NCBI RefSeq assembly: GCF_954871325.1
Contig: NC_088777.1
Span: 51,431,974-51,495,973, forward strand
Direction: 5' to 3'
DNA length: 64,000 bases
DNA from: Gordionus sp. m RMFG-2023
Lineage: Eukaryota; Nematomorpha; Gordioida; Chordodea; Parachordodidae
Below are positions 1 through 57,200 of this stretch, one piece after another. Below the pieces are notes generated by a model. That model ran no database searches. It was not told the DNA's origin and saw only the letters and a program-made list of their open reading frames with translations. Position 1 is the stretch's first letter, and each line of letters opens with the position of its first letter. The position numbers were made by a program, and so were the translations under genes.

Positions 1-652
1 TTAGAAAATAATTTATTCATATCATCACATTTAGATATATTATTATTTTTTTTAAAAATCAAATTTTATAACATATAGTTAAAAGTATAATATAAATAAT
101 ATAAAATAACTATTAAAATTATTATATTATGAATATATTTTATTTAGATTATAATGTATATATGTAAATTTTAAATTAAATTTCCTAAATTTTTTTTACA
201 AAAAGTTTATTATTTTTATAAGTTTTTTATCATAAATAAAAAACTTTTCCCAATTATTTATACAGCAATATTAATATAATATTTTTTACTTTAATTTTAA
301 AAAATAAAAAACAATTAATATACTTTTATAAAGTTTATATTTTGTTTTTTTTTTGAACCAAATAATTCTCAAAAAATTATTTTTTTTTAAAAAAAAAATC
401 AACCGTCCCATCTCCTAATGTTAAATTGGCAACAATCTAATAATATAATAGGCTAATACTACAAAACATTGTCACGCTAATCTAACACCTTATTAAAATT
501 TCACACGCGATATTTCTAAAAACCTTGTCGGCCAAAAAATAATTTTTTTTCACAAAAAAGATTATTCTATAAGTAAATGGACTAAAAATCTTATTTATTC
601 TATGATTTGTGTATCAATTCTCTTCCAGTGTTTCTAAAATATACTGCTATTT
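1..652. other. Upstream flank of gene 1
   Basis: Very AT-rich sequence with poly-A and poly-T runs. No promoter element can be assigned. A possible 3' splice site (TTCTCTTCCAG) ends near 628, so the transcription start may lie further upstream, outside the window. Confidence 0.4.
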
Positions 653-43273
<42,621 letters not shown>

Positions 43274-44716
43274 TTATTCAAATTTTAATTTCCATTTTTC
43301 GTGTGGAATAATAATCACGTGTTAATGTGATACATATAGGGGGATACGTAAACAGAAGATATATCATACACATATATAAATACGTTTTTTATTATTATTA
43401 TACAAATTATATATATATAAGCCAAATCATATGATTACTCTTTATAATCGTAATAATATATCAGAATCGTATATAAATATGGCCGTTTATTTTAACAGCT
43501 GTTTATTTCACGTTTGTTGTGTTTGTAGTGGTTCTTTTATAAAAAATTGCGGGTTTCCTTGAGCTAATTTTTATTAAATTAAAATTAAATGTAAAGAAAC
43601 GGAATTTAAAAATTTATGTTGTTAATTTTTTAATGTTTTTTTTTGTTTTAAAAACAAAAAATTGTTTTTTTCGTTAAAAAACAAAAATTGTATTTTTTTG
43701 TTTAAAAACAAAAAATTAGGGATAACGAATTAATATAGAAAACGGTTTAAAAAAAACAAAATAAAAATATCCAACAAATATATTATTATTATATATATAT
43801 ACACACTAACAAAATTTTTAAAGAAAAAGGTAGGGAACAGCAAGTCTAAATAAGAGTCTTTCCAGAAACGCTATCTTTAGAAAAATTTTCAGAACTAAAA
43901 TCCTATTAAAAAGTCTCCAATTTCCACAAATTCTGCCCTTTAAAAAGCTTTTACCGATCAATGCTAAAATGCCATGCAAAAAAAAACAAACTAACGATAT
44001 TAACTACATAAATAAATATATTATATACGGCACGATAAAAAAAAATATAAATTTACTTTTATTTTGATATCCCAAATTTTTAAAAATATAAATAATGTAA
44101 ATAAAAAGCATTTGTAAAATCACATCCCATTTGTAAAAAAAAATATATATATAAAGGATTCCATTTAATATTTGGCTAATTAAGAATGTTTTAAAATTGC
44201 GACTAAGGTTAGAAAGCACCAAGAAGTGATGATACTGGTATATATATATATGTATGTAAATAATATATATAAAAAATTAATTGATACTTAGAAAATATAC
44301 ATGCAAATCGTCAAACTTATAAGATATCTAATTTTTTTTTTTTTTTACAAATATGACTAATAAATGTACAAATTAAATATTTAAAATTATTTTTTTGGTA
44401 CAATATAAATACATTAAACGACAACGGAATTAATTTGACAATCGCGAAACATATAAAAGACATTCGACTTTACGAACTTTTACTTCGGGCTCTAAAAAAT
44501 GTGTGTTTTAAAAAATATAATAATAATTAATTATACTAATAGCTTGCTGATAATGCGTAAATAGCATATCCTAAACCATTCCAACTAGAACGAAAATACA
44601 GAATCATATTCAGAATTAAGAACAACTAAGACGCCGTTCAAATACTTATTAAATTCAATTAAGCTTAATTAAAGTTATCACTCAGTCTTAAAAACAAAAA
44701 AGATAAATGAATTAGA
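43274..44716. other. Intergenic region between convergent genes 1 and 2
   Basis: This AT-rich 1.4-kb gap lies between the stop codon of gene 1 and that of gene 2. Both 3' untranslated regions must end here. ATTAAA-type hexamers occur near 43570 and AATAAA near 44010 on the + strand, but such motifs are common by chance in this composition, so I do not assign a cleavage site. Confidence 0.5.
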
Positions 44717-45203
44717 TTAAGAAAAAGCGAATATAAAAATAAAATAAAACCTAGTGATCCGCCTTCCCACCGTGTAAGACGGGGAGCTGGAGGAAGAATA
44801 GGAAGATCCGCTGCTATCGCTATAGCTACCACCTCTCCTTCTCCGCTTTTTCTTACCGCTTTTCCTCCTTCTTTTACTCTTTCTACCCCTCGGGCTTACG
44901 CTACTTCGGTAGCTACCTTTTCGCTTTCTCCCGCCAGATTTTTTGCTCCCATAATGACGACCACGATCATCTCCGCTGCTACAGGAACCGCTGCAAGAAG
45001 AGCCGCAAGAACTTCCGCAGCAAGTGGAACAGGCGTCGCCGTTAACGTGGCGATCAGAGTATTTCGATGATTTGGAGGAACTCCTAGAATAGTAACTCCT
45101 GGAATCGCTTCTCGCGGAAGAGGCACTGGGTGAACGAGTTTTGCTGTGGCGCGAACTGCCGGAAGAGCGAGAAACATCGCGGTCCGATTTTTCGCTCGTC
45201 GTC
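44717..45203 (-). CDS. Gene 2, terminal exon (RS domain with cysteine cluster)
   Basis: Opens after AAATAG and encodes residues 1328-1487/1488, ending at TAA 44719-44717. It is rich in RS, SS, and Arg/Lys runs (GRKSKRRRKSGKKKRRRR). Six cysteines fall in 17 residues (CSTCCGSSCGSSCSGSC, 1385-1401). The last 11 residues (RFYFIFIFAFS) are hydrophobic and unlike the rest. Translation may instead continue through a donor GTTTTA near 44749 into another 3' exon, although I see no good candidate. Confidence 0.8.
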
Positions 45204-48200
45204 CTATTTATTTTTTTTGAGGAAAATATATATCTAAGAGGTTAATTTAAGGTTATCATTTGATACAGAGTCTGGGCTCAACCCTAAGAACAGAAAAAAT
45301 ACCCCTTCCCCCCCTTAAAAGATCTTAAGCAATCAGGTCCAAGGTTTAACAAAAAAACCTACTACTAATTTATATGTAAATATATCGTTGTTATTCTAAA
45401 ACCGGTTTAAGTGTTCGAATATGGAAAACCGGTAAAACTACGAACCAAAGAACCCCCCCCCCCCCCCCCCTGATAAATAAAATATAACTTTTCCTGCTCG
45501 GAGCTAGCTGAAGATTTTGAACTTTTTGTGGATGAGTTAGATAGCGATCTGGACCGGGATGCTGAGACATCTTTCTCGAAATCTTTTTTTTTATAAGTGA
45601 ATCATAAATTATTCATTCATTCGTGTTTGATTTTGAATGATAACTTTTAAAAATCCTCATATTCCCGTTAGCGCATACTCACTACTAAACTATCAACAAT
45701 CGACCTTACAAATGGCTAGCGAAATGCTTAAAACGAGAGAGAGAGAGAGAGATTAAGATTGGTTATAATTTACTTTCGTCTTCTTTCTCGACATTTTCCG
45801 CCCCCGCGTCGTCATCTATAACGTAACTAGGTGATCTCAAATCTTTTTCTTCGAGAATGGTAGAAGCTTCTTCCTTGGTAATTTCCAAGACACAACAGTC
45901 ATCAGCCTGATCGTCTAGATTGCTAATAGATTATTTTTATTTTTTTTAAAATAAATCGAAATTGATGGTTATTATATACGATTCGTGTTTTAGATTGAGA
46001 TATTATACACTTGTCATAACGAGTGTTTTTAAGTCGTAAAATTTTCTACCCAATGTTGGGCTCAGGCCTTCTCTGAGCACAGACCCGGAGTCCTGACCGG
46101 TTTACAAAACCAACCCCTTTAACAACACTACTCATCACTTTATGTATCTCGAGTATAGTTTGGTAATGGCTAAATGTCGGCGCGCGTGCCGGAGAAAATT
46201 CTGTTAAACCTTAAGGCGTTTTGATCAAAACTAGTTACTTTCAATTTTTGAACCGCTATACTTTTTTTTAAAAAGGCTCCAAAGGCAGAAGTATATAAAA
46301 AAGGGTCTTGTTTGTTACAAATAACATGCAAGTTTTTAATTAAAATATTTTAGACTTATAAAAATCATTTTCTATTTTCGATGCACAAATAAAAACTGCA
46401 AATTATTCCCATAATAACATTTTTGATTATTTTACTAAATTTCACTTAATCATTTCATATTCGATATCATTGTTAGCTTAACAATAAAAAGATTTTTTTT
46501 TAAAATAATAAATACAAACTAAAACAAATTTTCAAATAAGTACCGAACAATTTTAGTTTTACAATTCAAAACTTTATTTACCTCTAACTGTTCAATATTT
46601 TATAAAATATTGCCAATAATGCCCATTTTGATAAATTTACCAACCCAAAATAATGAATTTTTTTTTTGATAATAAAAAAATGTTCAACAAAAGAGAAAAA
46701 AAAATATTGGTATAAAAAAGGTTTGATTTTTTTAATATATTTTTTTATACCCATTTTCTAAAATATTTTCTTGTTCATTTAAATCCTCTGTAGACAGAGC
46801 CTTGGGCTGGCTTTCAGAATCTTCCTCCTCCCGATCCAAAAGCTCCGGCTTGCAAGTTATCTTACTAGACGGAGGCGAACGTGTTTCGTAGGACTCGGAT
46901 TCGCGTTCACTCATTTTTATATCTGACATGTAAACATTTTTTTTTTAAAAAAAAAATTATTATTGAAAATTTTATCATTTTTTTTCTTTCTTTCTTTCTT
47001 TCAGGAATAATTTAAGTGGGAAGAATTGAATTGCAAATATGATCCACACTTTTATTTTAGTAAAAAGTAACGGTATCGTGCCGTCGCTTTCGATACATAT
47101 TTGGCTTAAGCGGATTTTTAAACCATGTCGGGTGACATAGCTTAAGCGGATTTTGAACCATGTCAGGTGACATAGCTTAAGCGGATTTGTATGAACCATG
47201 TGAGGTGACATAGCTTAAGCTGATTTTGAACCATGTGTCAGGTGACGCGGCTTAAAGCGGATTTGGAGACCATGTCAGGTGACATAGGTACTCATGAACT
47301 AGGCCACAGACGCTATTCAGAAAACCACAAACTTTTTTTTCGTATTTTATAATAAAAATATGGGATGGCATCGCTTATTCATTAATATTAAATGTCCCAG
47401 TCACTACCGTCTTGAAAAAATAGTTAAATAGTATCGGACGATACAGCCTTTGTATCTGGTAAAAAGTAAGGTTGCATCTCGAAAGAGCTCTCGAAAATTT
47501 CGGACGTATCAAATAAAAAACAAAATTTGTTAATGTTTTAATTTCTGGATTACCAGCTGAGATGGTCGTTCTTAGCGTAATGAGACGCGCCAACTCGCGT
47601 CTCTCGTCTATGTCAAAGTTGGAACCGGTTAGGGTTTCGGATATTTGACCGACTTGTTCGACGGGCGTTTCATCGGCCACCGTTTCCTCATTAACATTTG
47701 AACCGGTTATATCGGGCTCAATTTTGTCGGCGGGGCTAGTCCTTCCAACATCGCCGCTATCCTTCGCGGTAGCGTGTTTGAGCGCTTGCTCGAGCAAGGC
47801 CTTCTTCAACAAATTCCTTTCTTCCAATTCGGCTTGGGTAAGCACGGGCGGTTTATTTTGACGGCGCGATTTGGGAAGCGATTTGTAACGGTCTTTGGAA
47901 AAAGTGATAGGCTTGAAGCGAAAGCTTTTTTGAATTAAGATAAATTGGAGGCAAATTAAAGAAATCATATTTAACTATAAACGTAATGTGAAGGGGGGGG
48001 GGAGGCGAGTTTCAAATATTAATTAGCAGGCTTAGTTAAAAAAAAATTGTTTAAAAGTATTTTGACATATCAAATTTACAAGGTTTTTCTAGATGACAGT
48101 CAATGAAACTGATCTTGTCACTCAACATGAATTCGACGAAAGATTATCCATAAAAATGACTTTGATTATATTTTTAAAATTTATTATTATATGAAATTTG

Positions 48201-51200
48201 TTATTTCTTTTATATTTGAATATTCTGATGATTTAAATTTTTTGCAAGGATATTATACATATTTAAAATGCGATACGCGAACTGACTGACTGACCTGTAA
48301 CATAATATACGTGTTTTGGATATGGTATAGGGTCAAAAAAATCGCTGAGTTCCGCCCCACGGCATAACTGAACAATTGCGACTCTTTAAAAATTAGAACT
48401 AAGGTTGTTGGCAAATCTACCGATCCGATATTTACGGATATTATCCGAAATCCGATCTAATAACCGGTCGGTTGTGAAAGAATATCGGAAAATATTGGGT
48501 CGAGTATATCGGCACAGCTTTAAAACAGAAGATCGAAATATAAAATAATAAATACGTTAAGGGCAGGGAGGCGTCGTTGTGTTCGGGAGTATCTTCGTAA
48601 TCTTCCAAATTTTCCTCCGGGGCTATTCCATTTTTAACATCTGGTTTTTCATTTTCCTTTCTGCTCGATTTACGCTTATCTTTACGATTTCTCGCGGATT
48701 TAAGGTACTTGGCAGGACTTACAATCACCTTCTCAGATAATCCATTTGCCTTGGACACCTCCTCTTCCAGTAATACGTCACCGGTGGCGGGCACTTTCCC
48801 GTTTCGCGAAGGTGACTTTTTCCGCGAGCGTTTGGGAGTCTTGCCCCCGATATCGTTCACGTCGTTTACCGGATTGAGGGATTCGCGATTATCATTCAGA
48901 GCAACATTATTAGATAACGCCGCGCCGTTAAAATTCCACGCGTCGATAGATAGCGATCGATTCCTAAGTTTACCGTCCTCTTCCGTGTCTGGTTCCTTGT
49001 CGTCGTTCCGGTGTTGACTTTCGTCCTGATCGATGTAATAGCTCTCATCTATGGTTGTAGAACGTTTTTGGGGTTTTTTAGCTATAAGAAACAGTAGCAA
49101 CGATATGTATGTATGTATATATACATATATATAAGATTTTAGCTATTTGTCCCAGAGTTTAAATAATTATCAATAAATCCTAAGTGTTGTTAAACCCCTC
49201 TCAAGCAAGCCTCGAAATTTCGTTAATAGATATCCAAACCTCTCTACCATCTATGAGGCAAATCTCCAAGCTTGCCTAATATTTTTGGGCTAAAATATCA
49301 GGTTAGCGGTTTATCAAAAAATCGAGCGGAGATTTACGAAAAATATGAATATGTCGAAATTGTGACTAAATCAACAACATAAAAAAGACGGTTTTTAAAC
49401 CGAACCACTTCATCAAATAATTAAGAATGAAGAAAAAAAATACAGATTTTAGACTCCAACCCCAAACATCGGAATGAGTGTTTATGGGGCCTCTGAATGC
49501 AGAAAAACATGGGGCATTTTGGGCGAAAATGCATTCCTTTTATTTTTTTTAGATACCTCGTGATATAACTGAGCTAGGAAGCGCCATTTTATTTGCTTTA
49601 TATTAGCCTAAATGGTAGGCCTTTAAAGTTATACGCGATTATAAAAATCTAATCGGCATTCATTTTTCTCTCAAATTTTTGTTTAACGAGGAGCCCTGAA
49701 GCCTATGCGAGAAGCAAGGTTAATAGTTTAGAAGTGATCGGAAAAGCTACGGTAGGGTAAGGATCTGCAGGATCCAATCCGATCCCCCGGACACCCATCC
49801 GTCCGGGGTCGGAATTACTTTTGTGAGTCTAATTTTCGGGTGGGCTGTTACTGGCCGGGCCTAAACAGCTCAATCTATGGCAGAGAGGGAGACAGACCAA
49901 TGGCATAAACCAGCATTCGCCAGAATAATATGAAATAAGATGGAATGCACGAATAACGCTAAAATGGAAAACAGATTACTGAAGGAAGAAGGAGCTTAAA
50001 AAATAAATAACTTTATGGATAGTTAGAAATGGGTAACTAAATTCTTTTTGAGGCTATGACCAAAACCATTTTTAAAAAAATTATAAAAGTTCAAAAACTT
50101 TCACAAATTTTAATGAAATTTTAAATTTATAAAATTTTTTTTTTAGAAACCTTTATTACCAAGCTTCGAAACTTGACGGATAACCCGGATTTCGGACCCG
50201 TCTTTAATCGAACCGGTTTTATGAGTATCTATAGAATTATCCGTCCCCTCGCGCTTCTTTCCGGGCCTCTTATAATTGGAAGAAGCCCTGTGGGGACTAC
50301 CCCGCCGGCGATGCCGAAAATCCTGGTGCGCGTTCAATTTGTTGTTAACAATGACAGGAGAATCCCCTCCGCTGCCATTGGTGACGGATTTTTTGGGGGA
50401 GCCGCTACCTTTGGCACTACTTTCCCCGGTAGAACTTTTGGATGCTCGCCCGTTCCCCGAATTTTTGGAACTCTCGCTGGAACTGCCGCTGCTGCCGGAA
50501 TCCTTATCGGGGCTCTTTCTCGATCTTCCCTTGAATTTCCTATTGGAACTGCGGCGACTCCTCGACCTCTCGACGTATCTCTCCCTTTTGCGCCTATCCG
50601 CGTGGGGACTTCTTCGGCCAGACGCGCCACCGTGCCCTCTACTTCTACTTCCCCTATGCACTCTATCATCGGATCTTTTCTTTTCGTTGGCCCTCCTCTT
50701 TTCTCTTTGTTTTATTGCGATCTCCTTGTCGATCGCTATGCGCCTCTCTAATATTCTTTCCCGCCTGGCGGCCCTGTCTTTGGCCACCTTCAGTTCTTCC
50801 CGCTCCTCGTGCAGCTCTAGCAGCCGACGCTTAATGTAATCATCGTGCCGTTTCTTAGGGACCACGAGTTTTTCGGGCGAAGGGAAGACGCGGTCGTTAT
50901 ATGTCGAGAGCGTTTCGGTGTTATGGCCGGGTTCTGGTTCGCTATCAAACCCATTTTCGTGATTCGTCGCATCATTATCGTCACCATTTTTGTAATTTTC
51001 GCGATCCGAGGGGTCACCGCCGGATGGCGAAGACTGTTCGTCATGGCTAGCCATTTTATCGTAGGTACCTTCTTTGATACTTTGATAAGCAATCTTATCG
51101 CTATCCTGAATTTTCGTCCAACTACCGCGGGTATCTTCATCTTTGGGGGCTTCGTCCTCGTCTTCTTCGCTTTCCTCCGTGCCGCGTTTCACGCTTTTTA

Positions 51201-54200
51201 AGTCGCGTTCCGAACTTTGCTCATTCGCTCGCTTCGAGCTAAGTGGAGAGTCATCTTGGCTCAAATCATTTTCCTCTTTTTCTTCATCTTGATCATAGTT
51301 GTTTTCTTCCATATCCCAGCTTACCGGGACGTCGTTTTCCGTAACGTCTCGAAGTCGATTTTTTTTAACGTAACCGAGTTTTTTCAAATCCGCTTTATCG
51401 GATTTTGAATATTTTTCGGGTTTTGAAGAACGAGTCGGAGCTTTTCCCTCGAGCTGTTCCAATACCATCGTTTGGTCGTGGTCGATAGCGTCCTTGACAA
51501 TTTTCTTACCTTTAAATTTATATAAATGATTGGTTGAAAATTTAATATATTCTTATTAACTCCTACCCTCGTCCCAACGGCTTCGCTAGCTTTTCAACGA
51601 AAAGGAGAGATCATAAAGAAAATTCTATATAGGAATTTGCAACCATATCCAAATAAAAAAAATCTTTATTAAATATGACTCTCCAAAGTTTTGAGGGCTT
51701 ACTGTAGTTTTTTTTCGTTTATAGATTAAGGTTAACAAGATAAGAACCTGCCTCCCCCCTCCCCTACCCATAAAAACCAAAAAAAATAAATATTAGAAAA
51801 CCTTTTTTTCCGCGTCTAGTTTTATGGTCGCGATCATCCCTTTTAGGCTTTCCGTCCTTCGTTTCGGCCGCCTTTTGGATATCGTTTAAATAAGCCTTCA
51901 AGACCGTTTCTATGTCTGAAGGTCGTTCTTGTCTTTTCCTGGAATGTTTGGATCGCCTAAGAATTTTTTTTTTATTATTTACGAGTTTTAAAATGGAAAT
52001 ATTTTTTAATGTTTTTCGCCAAAATCGATTTATAATATTTTACATTTTTGTGAGTTTAGTTTTGTTTTGGGTAATTTACCTTGAATTCGTAGTAATTAAT
52101 ATTAATAAATAAAAATTGATCCCCATAAACAGATTTTAAAAATTGATCAGCTATTAAATCGCGATCGCAATCGCGCCGCTACGAATACAGGGTTACTATA
52201 TTTTTGTTTTAGCCGTTTAAGCCAATTTTCAGCCGGCTAAAAGAAATATGCTAAATCAAGAGTTTTTATCCCAAAACTCTTATTTTGGCTTTGGAGAGGG
52301 GGGGGGGTATAACGGATTCACTCCAGCAGGTGTCCGAAGATTGAGTTAGCCGACATTTTGCCGTCATCCAACTATATTTGTAAGGGACCATTTGGGTAGG
52401 GTGTTTTTCCTAAAAAGTCTGGAAGAAATATAATTTTGCGATCGTTATTTCAAAAGTATTTGCAACGGCTTATTTAGAAAAGACCCAAAGGGGCCGTGCC
52501 CATAAAAAGTGCACAAAATAAGTTACAGTACTATTAATTTTTTGTTTAAAACCTTTCGGGCAGAGAGGACGTTATCGCCGAGGTTGTCCCTTTAGATTTC
52601 TTACCGCTTTCTTTATCGCGTTTCTTAGTTTTTTTGGAGGAGGATTGGGCGAAGGAGAGCATCAGTTGTTTGAGTAAAGAAACTTTCGCCGAATCATCTT
52701 CGTCCGCCTCGTCGCTGGAAGATTTTTCTTCCGACTCGGATTCGGTGGAAGCATCGTCGCTGTTTTCACTGGGACTATATATATATGTATAACGTTTTTA
52801 TCTGCGATTCGCGAAGATATCAGCGGTCCCGGGTTTAAACCGCTCTAGGAAAAAATTTTAAGAAGAGTAGACGGGTTGCATTGTCGGTCCAAACCCGGAT
52901 GAGTTTTAAACCGAATTTAAATGGCGGCGGTTTTAAATATTATTTTTATTTAAAAAAAAATGTAGCTCTATTTTTGGCCCCTTAAAATTATTTTTAAAAG
53001 GTTATAGTTATGGTTCTTCAGTTCTTAGATTCCGAGAATTTCCGGTTCTAATTACATGTATGAATGGGTTTTTTGGTAGAACCATTTCCGGTTTATAAAT
53101 TTGAAAAGAAAGGGCTTTGATAAATTTTTTTCTCGGTTTCGAGGGTTCTTATTCTAGCTTTATGAAAATCACACAATCGCGAAATCCTATAAGAATCCGT
53201 CCCCAGAAAACCTCAAAATATATTTTGCCATTTTTATCATTTATTATTATAGGGTTCTAACTCCACTTTTATTTAAATTAATTTTTAAGATAAAAATGCC
53301 ATCAGGGGTATATTTGTAGAATTTTTATTTAAAAAAAAAGACCTAAAAGGTGGATAGAACCATCAAGGGCAAGATAAGTGGCCATTTAATGATTCCTTCA
53401 TTAAAATACATTTAGAAGCCAGCTGGGTGAGACGCCATTTTTGTTTTTCATATTTTTGTGTAAATTGTTTATACGGGAAAACAAAAATGGCATGCCACCC
53501 AACTGATTGTCAATCATCAGCCTAAAATCTTATTACCTATCTATAATATATTCGGAGAGTTGGCATCTTCAAAACCTGCCAAAAATAAAGGGCTTTACCC
53601 TGCCATTGAAAGTTGGCGCGAATTTTTGATAAAAATATTTTACATTAATTTTTTAGCAAACTTTACCGCGATATCGCACCAACTGTGAATGCGTGGTGAA
53701 TGAGATCCGACTTTGATTCGAAAAAAAATATATAAAAATGTTTTCGGTAGAGATCGGACTATTTTTCAAATTACGATTGTGCGCACTCCAAGTATAAATA
53801 GTGTACTCTATCATAAAATTACCTTAAGCGCGTGGGCGAGGCTTGCCCTTCCATCAACAGATCTACGAATAAATTTCGGAGAGCCTCCCTATCATCCGGA
53901 TAAACAGATTTGATTGGCTTCCGCATATTCTTGCCTTCGGAGAGTTGACTACCACCATTTTTTGAAGAGGAGTGAATCTTAGAGGACGAAGATTTACGGG
54001 CTTGGGGTGCGGGTTGCTCTGTCAGAACTTTTACTACTTTATCCTTAGCGGGTTTTATTATCTCCGAGGTACGCGAGACGCTCTTAGAGGCCTCTTTGTT
54101 CTTCGCGGAATTTTTTCTGTAAACAAATTTAAAATAAGAAGATTTGAAAAATTAAGTCAGCAAAAAATAATACGAAAATTGAATTTATTTATTTTTTTTG

Positions 54201-57200
54201 TTACTTGGAACAAGATAATTTTCTGTATATAAAAAAAATTTTAAAATATTTCGTCAAAAATAAGATTTTATCAAGATCATATTATTATGAATAATATCAC
54301 TTGATATTAATACTAACCTAGACCGAGAATAAAAAAAAGCGTAAATACTTAAGTTCGCCATCGAAATTTATTTAGAAGAAATGTGATTGGCATTTCGATG
54401 AAATTCTACTTTCCGTCTATTAGAGCGACATTTGACCGCGACTGTCCATGTATAACAAGACTTTGTTACATTATTATCTTAAAATTAATTTTGCTTACTC
54501 GTCGTAAAATATATAGAAATTATTTTTTTTAATATTTATCGTATTTACAAATAATCGCCTGATTTTATATATCACGTGATTTACTTGTCCCAAAAAACGA
54601 TAAAAGGAACGAGATTTTATAATTATAACAAGTGTTAGTTTTTTATGTTATTTATTGTAGATATATACGTTTTGTGGGTCAATAAAATTAGCAGTGTATA
54701 TCACGTGATTTATGTCCAAAAAAAACTATACATAGGGACGAGATTTTATAATTATAACAACTGTTTGTTTTTTATGTTTTTTTTAAAAATGTAGATATAC
54801 ATTTTGTTAGCCAATAAAATTAGCAGTGTATATCACGTGATTACTTTGTTCCAAAAAAAACTATAAAAGGGACGATATTTTATAATTATAACAACATTTT
54901 GTTTTGTTGACCAATAAAATTAGCAGTGAATATCACGTGATTACTTTGTTCCAAAAAAAAACTATAAAAAGAACCGAAATTTTATAATTATAACGACTGT
55001 TGTTTTTTATGTTTTTTTATTTGTAGATATTGTGCGAGGTCTTAAAAATGGCGTTGTCACCTGGTAGATTCATTTTTTATCAAATTTTCACAGAACTTTT
55101 AAATAAAATTAATGGTCAGTCTAAGTTTAGTATAAATATCGTTAGAATTTAAAGTCAAAAAAAAGAAAAAAATATTCAACCTTTTATGGGCGTGTTTTTC
55201 GTAGATCCTATCTCTGTTTGATGATACCTTATCACTGAATATTTTATTTTGAATATAAACAAAAAAAAAGGGAAAATTATATCTTTGGAAATCGGAATAT
55301 ATTTGATTAAAAAAAAATGCTATTTCAAAATTTGTTACGAAATATTTTTGGAAAGAAAAGAGAAAGAAAAGGATAGATGTATTTCCGGGATATTATGGGG
55401 GGGGGGGGGGGTTAGGGTTAAACTTACGACTAGATATCAGGCAGTAAATTTATAAATCCTAGGTAATATACAATGTATAAGTTAAGATGGAAGTAAGAAT
55501 ATATGACAAAATATTTTAAGAATATTTTGGAAAGAAATGGATAGATGTTGTATTTCCGGGATATCTTGTGGGAAATGGGGGTGATGGGATGGGATTTTCA
55601 CTTACGACTAGATAATCTTAGATATATATAATTATTTATAAAATTCCGGGAATATACAATGTATAGCTAAGAATTATTTATTGATAAACTTTCATGTAGT
55701 TATTAAATATTTTTTCACCAATTCTCGATTAATTATTACAATAATAATAATAATATTAATATTACTTTACTTTTTATAATTCAAGACGCTAAATTTTTTT
55801 AATATTTAGTAAATTCGTAAAAAAAAACAAATTTATTCTATATTATATAAATATAAAACATAAAAAACATATTTGTGTTTTTTTTACCCATGATTACAAA
55901 ACTCTTACCCTGTTCAAAGCCGCTTTGATAAATCAGAATATATATTTTTATAAATTTTTCGTTTGTGATTTTTAAAAAAAAAACATAAAAAAACAAGAAT
56001 ATATTTATATAAAAAATGTTTCCTTGTTTTTTTTGAATCTGCAAAATAAACGAGCGAAATATAAACGACAAAAAAATTATGGAAGATTTTAATTTCTCAT
56101 TCAACCATTCGTAATGTATGCTTATATGAAATGGAATAATTTCATTATCTATAAGCCTTGAGAAATAACCTTTTCATTTAAGTCGGTTCAGTTTTGAACC
56201 GTCTCAAAACCCGGCTAAGCAATCATCAGCAGAATTACCTCCCGGTTTTAGCCTAGCCCGATTTTAAACCGAAATCGTAACACTAATTATAATAATTACC
56301 ATCGCATAAAAAAATAAAATGACAACGCTTAACAACTTATAATATTGTGTAATAAAGTCGTGAGTTTATTATCTTACATTAAAATAATAGGAATTATTAT
56401 TACACATTATTATACCAATAAATATTATATATGTAAAAGAAATAAACTTGAGCAATGTCTGGGTGTCAATGTCAATGTCAACATCGTCGACACCGGCACC
56501 TTCACTCATCTCGGTCGAAGAGGCGCGCTTGCGCGTTTTCTTCTCGCGTTTGATTACTACCTTCTGATCTAACGCGGTGGTAGTACTGATCTCTCGTGAC
56601 CCTTTCTTGGTCCCGTTTCTAGACCTGGGGTCAACTAGCCCCAAATCTTCCGTAGAAATTGAAAGGCCATTTTGAAGGGCCGTAGAATGTAAGATTTTTT
56701 TTGATGCTTTGCTAATATTTTTAACGACGTGGAAAAGGAGTAAGAAAGAAAGAAAGAAATTTTTTTTTTGTTTAAATTTATAGATAATTAATATGTTTTT
56801 TTTGTTGACTCTCTCCATAGGTCAGAAATTATATACATATATATATTGGATATACATTAATAATATTTTATAACGTACCTTTTAAAAAAATGTAATATCT
56901 TATCTTATAATAATTAATATTCCCTCTATAGATCACAAGAAAGAAAAATATAAGTATATTTAAAATGACATTTGATAAATTTGAAATCGTCAAAAAGCCA
57001 ATAAGGTCTGTTATATTTTAAAATATTTATTTTATTTTAATATAAAAAAAAATATAAAATTTAGCAACTTTTCAATAGCAGTGTTCTTTGTGAGTTGATT
57101 TGGTGGAAGAATGGCATCCATCTTACACCTATTTATTTATTTTATTATTATTATTTTTGATTTCGTAAATAAATAATGTTGTTTATTATTATTTATTGTT

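Noticed and set aside
50173-51408. Several open frames on the + strand opposite gene 2 exon 9
   Set aside because: They are shadows of a GC-richer exon. The - strand frame has the compatible splice phases and the SR-protein composition.
55898-55925. Possible micro-exon in gene 2 intron 5 with a good donor (GTAAGAG)
   Set aside because: The only acceptor gives a 14-nt exon that breaks the frame between exons 5 and 6. The direct 5-to-6 join is already in phase.
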